From positions 1 through 5,915 of the forward strand of contig JBEKYH010000335.1 of NCBI GenBank assembly GCA_049511115.1: DNA of 5,915 nt. The letters are read 5' to 3'. The position numbers and the translations under genes were made by a program. The notes beneath the pieces are model-generated. The model was not told the origin of the DNA. It ran no database searches and saw only the letters and a program-made list of their open reading frames with translations. Below, one piece after another: positions 4,919 to 5,915 of this stretch (the first letter of the stretch is position 1; every line of letters starts with the position of its first letter). The stretch is from JBEKYH01 sp049511115 (GTDB taxonomy: Bacteria; Planctomycetota; Phycisphaerae; Tepidisphaerales; Tepidisphaeraceae).

Positions 4919-5578
4919 ATGGACGTCCTCATCATCGGCGCCGGCGGACACGGAAAAGTCGTCCTCGACATTCTTCGCTCTGCCGGCTTGCACCGCCCGG
5001 TCGGCTTCCTCGACGCCGCCCCCGGCCTCAATGGAACCAGCGTCGGCGGCTTGCCTGTGCTGGGCCAAGTCAATCTCCTTCCCAAGCTGAAATCCAAGGC
5101 CCGCGGCGCGATCGTGGCCGTCGGCGACAACCGCGCCCGTGCCAGCTATTGCCAACTCCTGCGCCAGGAAGGCTATGAATTGGTAAACGCTCTGCACCCT
5201 TCGGCCACCATCTCCGCCGCCGCCCGATTGGGCAACAACGTGGTGGTCGCCGCCGGGGCAGTGGTCGGAACTGATTCCGAATTGGCCGACGCGGTAATCG
5301 TCAATACCTCCGCCATCATCGACCATGAGTGCCAGATCGGCCTCTCAGCCCACATTTGCCCCGCGGCGGCATTGGCGGGCCGAGTCACCGTCGGCGAACT
5401 CGCCTTTGTCGGCCTGGGCAGCCGCGTGATCCAGTGCCTGTCGCTCGGACGCCAATGCGTGATCGGTGCTGGCGCGGTGGTCATCCGGGACATTCCCGAC
5501 TTCGCCACCGCCGTCGGCGTGCCCGCGCGGATCATCAAGTCCACCGCGCCCTCCCCTGCCGAGCCTTGCCCAGTCTGA
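4919..5578 (+). CDS. NeuD/PglD-family sugar O/N-acyltransferase
   Basis: A 219-residue cytoplasmic enzyme of the NeuD/PglD/VioB family, which moves an acetyl (or other acyl) group from CoA to a nucleotide-activated amino sugar or sialic acid. The N-terminal Rossmann-like sugar-nucleotide domain begins MDVLIIGAGGHGKVV with GAGGHGK at 7-13 and continues to about 88, including VAVGDNRAR (66-74). From about 93 come the hexapeptide turns of a left-handed beta-helix (LGNNVVVAAGAVVG, then IGLSAHICPAAALAG, then IGAGAVVIRDIP) ending in GVPARIIK (200-207). His136-Glu137 in IIDHECQIG align with the catalytic His-Glu pair known from PglD. Length is normal. GGGAG (4909-4913) lies 5 bases before the ATG; longer in-frame starts upstream lack family similarity. 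The exact sugar and whether it is O- or N-acylation cannot be told. Next to exosortase-signal proteins, a role in surface glycan synthesis is plausible. Confidence 0.88.
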   Translation: MDVLIIGAGGHGKVVLDILRSAGLHRPVGFLDAAPGLNGTSVGGLPVLGQVNLLPKLKSKARGAIVAVGDNRARASYCQLLRQEGYELVNALHPSATISAAARLGNNVVVAAGAVVGTDSELADAVIVNTSAIIDHECQIGLSAHICPAAALAGRVTVGELAFVGLGSRVIQCLSLGRQCVIGAGAVVIRDIPDFATAVGVPARIIKSTAPSPAEPCPV

Positions 5579-5582
5579 TCAA

Positions 5583-5609
5583 GCGCCTAGGGTCTGACTC
5601 ACAAGGCGC
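5583..5609 (+). terminator. GC-rich stem-loop after the acyltransferase gene
   Basis: GCGCCT (5583-5588) and AGGCGC (5604-5609) are perfect inverted copies around a 15-base loop, starting 5 bp after the stop codon. No T-run follows, so it is a weak or Rho-assisted terminator, or an mRNA-end stabiliser, at best. Confidence 0.3.
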
Positions 5610-5657
5610 CACTTGCCCAATCTCGCAACGTCTTATCCAATCGGTAATGCTTTATAT

Positions 5658-5674
5658 GCAAGAAATTATCTTGC
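5658..5674 (+). promoter_or_regulatory. Perfect inverted repeat, possible operator
   Basis: GCAAGA (5658-5663) and TCTTGC (5669-5674) are exact inverted copies around AATTA. Half-site centres are 11 bp apart, one helical turn, as for a dimeric helix-turn-helix regulator. The right arm overlaps the candidate -35 box at 5671, where a bound repressor would block RNA polymerase. No T-run follows, so a terminator is unlikely. Confidence 0.4.
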
Positions 5675-5699
5675 CCGGCGTCAAATCGTGGGCTAAGCT
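5671..5699 (+). promoter_or_regulatory. Candidate sigma-70-type promoter for the 5747 gene
   Basis: TTGCCC (5671-5676) and TAAGCT (5694-5699) are separated by 17 bp. The -35 has the key TTG and the -10 keeps the outer TA...T bases. A start near 5706 would leave a leader of about 40 bases with the GGAGG ribosome site. It is a moderate motif match. Confidence 0.35.
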
Positions 5700-5746
5700 A
5701 CAAACGCGGAGTCTTTACACGACTGGCGGAGCCAATCGGAGGATCA

Positions 5747-5915
5747 ATGAGCAGCACCTACAATCCCGAGGCCGATACCATCGCCGAGATTGAACGGCTC
5801 GAACTCGAAGCGCGCGGCATCCGCCGGCGCATTGAGCACGTTCGCAGCGCCGAGGATCGGCGCGCTCTCAGCAAGCAATTGACCGAGATCAAGGACCGCG
5901 CGGACTTCCTCCGCC
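5747..5915 (+). CDS. Small charged helical (coiled-coil-like) protein, 3' partial
   Basis: An open frame starts at the ATG at 5747 and runs to the window end (56 full codons seen). GGAGG at 5738-5742 lies 4 bases before the ATG and supports the start. After a short polar N-terminus (MSSTYNPEADT) the sequence is almost entirely charged and helix-favouring, with many Glu, Arg, Ala and Leu/Ile (for example IAEIERLELEARGIRRR, residues 12-28, then EIKDRADFL near the end). The hydrophobic spacing resembles a coiled coil. There is no signal peptide, no membrane segment and no catalytic motif in the visible part. I do not recognise a family. It has its own candidate promoter and operator, so it is probably a separate transcription unit from the acyltransferase. 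Confidence 0.6.
   Translation, partial: MSSTYNPEADTIAEIERLELEARGIRRRIEHVRSAEDRRALSKQLTEIKDRADFLR

Noticed and set aside
4688..5326. Long minus-strand open frame of about 212 codons
   Set aside because: It is antisense to the VPLP-tail and acyltransferase genes, is low in complexity (Gly, Ala, Asp, Val rich) and crosses the intergenic gap; it is a GC-driven shadow.
1..5915. CRISPR array, tRNA/rRNA, insertion sequence or integration site
   Set aside because: No regularly spaced long repeats, no cloverleaf-like segments, no transposase or integrase frames and no terminal inverted repeats were seen.

Overview
The window looks like GC-rich chromosomal DNA from a Gram-negative-type (diderm) bacterium. 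Planctomycetota (a Phycisphaerae-like lineage) is my best guess, with Verrucomicrobiota or a related group as alternatives. The reasons are a retrograde lipid ABC transporter of the MlaE/MlaF type (needs an outer membrane), proteins with exosortase sorting signals (VPEP and VPLP tails followed by a transmembrane helix and an Arg cluster), a sigma-54-type promoter, and small genes with loose intergenic spacing. All genes I can support lie on the + strand. The assignment to a phylum is inference from gene content, not from a marker gene.

Layout: (1) 3-170, the 3' end of a PIN-domain (VapC-like) gene cut by the window edge. (2) 275-1924, a tight two-gene unit, mlaE permease and mlaF ATPase, 9 bp apart, with neither gene preceded by a Shine-Dalgarno sequence; no MlaD substrate-binding gene follows. 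(3) 1925-2157, an AT-richer intergenic region with a weak hairpin, permuted short repeats and a very good match to a sigma-54 promoter with exact -24/-12 spacing. (4) 2158-2598, a single-domain response-regulator-like protein that has lost its phospho-acceptor Asp and other signature residues (pseudo-receiver). (5) 2727-3605, a secreted beta-rich PEP-CTERM protein. (6) 3606-3953, a 348-bp non-coding gap. (7) 3954-4826, a second secreted protein that is a diverged paralogue of the first but carries a VPLP-type rather than a PEP-type sorting tail. (8) 4919-5578, a NeuD/PglD-type left-handed beta-helix sugar acyltransferase. (9) 5579-5746, a region with a perfect inverted repeat over a possible promoter, and (10) 5747-5915, the start of a small charged, helical protein cut by the window end.

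How they may work together: the two anchor-signal proteins are predicted to be exported by Sec and processed by exosortase-type enzymes encoded elsewhere. Such systems usually coexist with exopolysaccharide production, and the sugar acyltransferase next door fits a role in cell-surface glycan making, although no glycosyltransferases are present here to confirm it. The sigma-54 promoter may drive the pseudo-receiver and, by read-through, the first PEP-CTERM gene, giving a small regulated surface-protein unit. The most unusual content is the paralogous pair with different sorting tails and the sigma-54/pseudo-receiver arrangement in front of it; I see no clear novel defence or mobile system.
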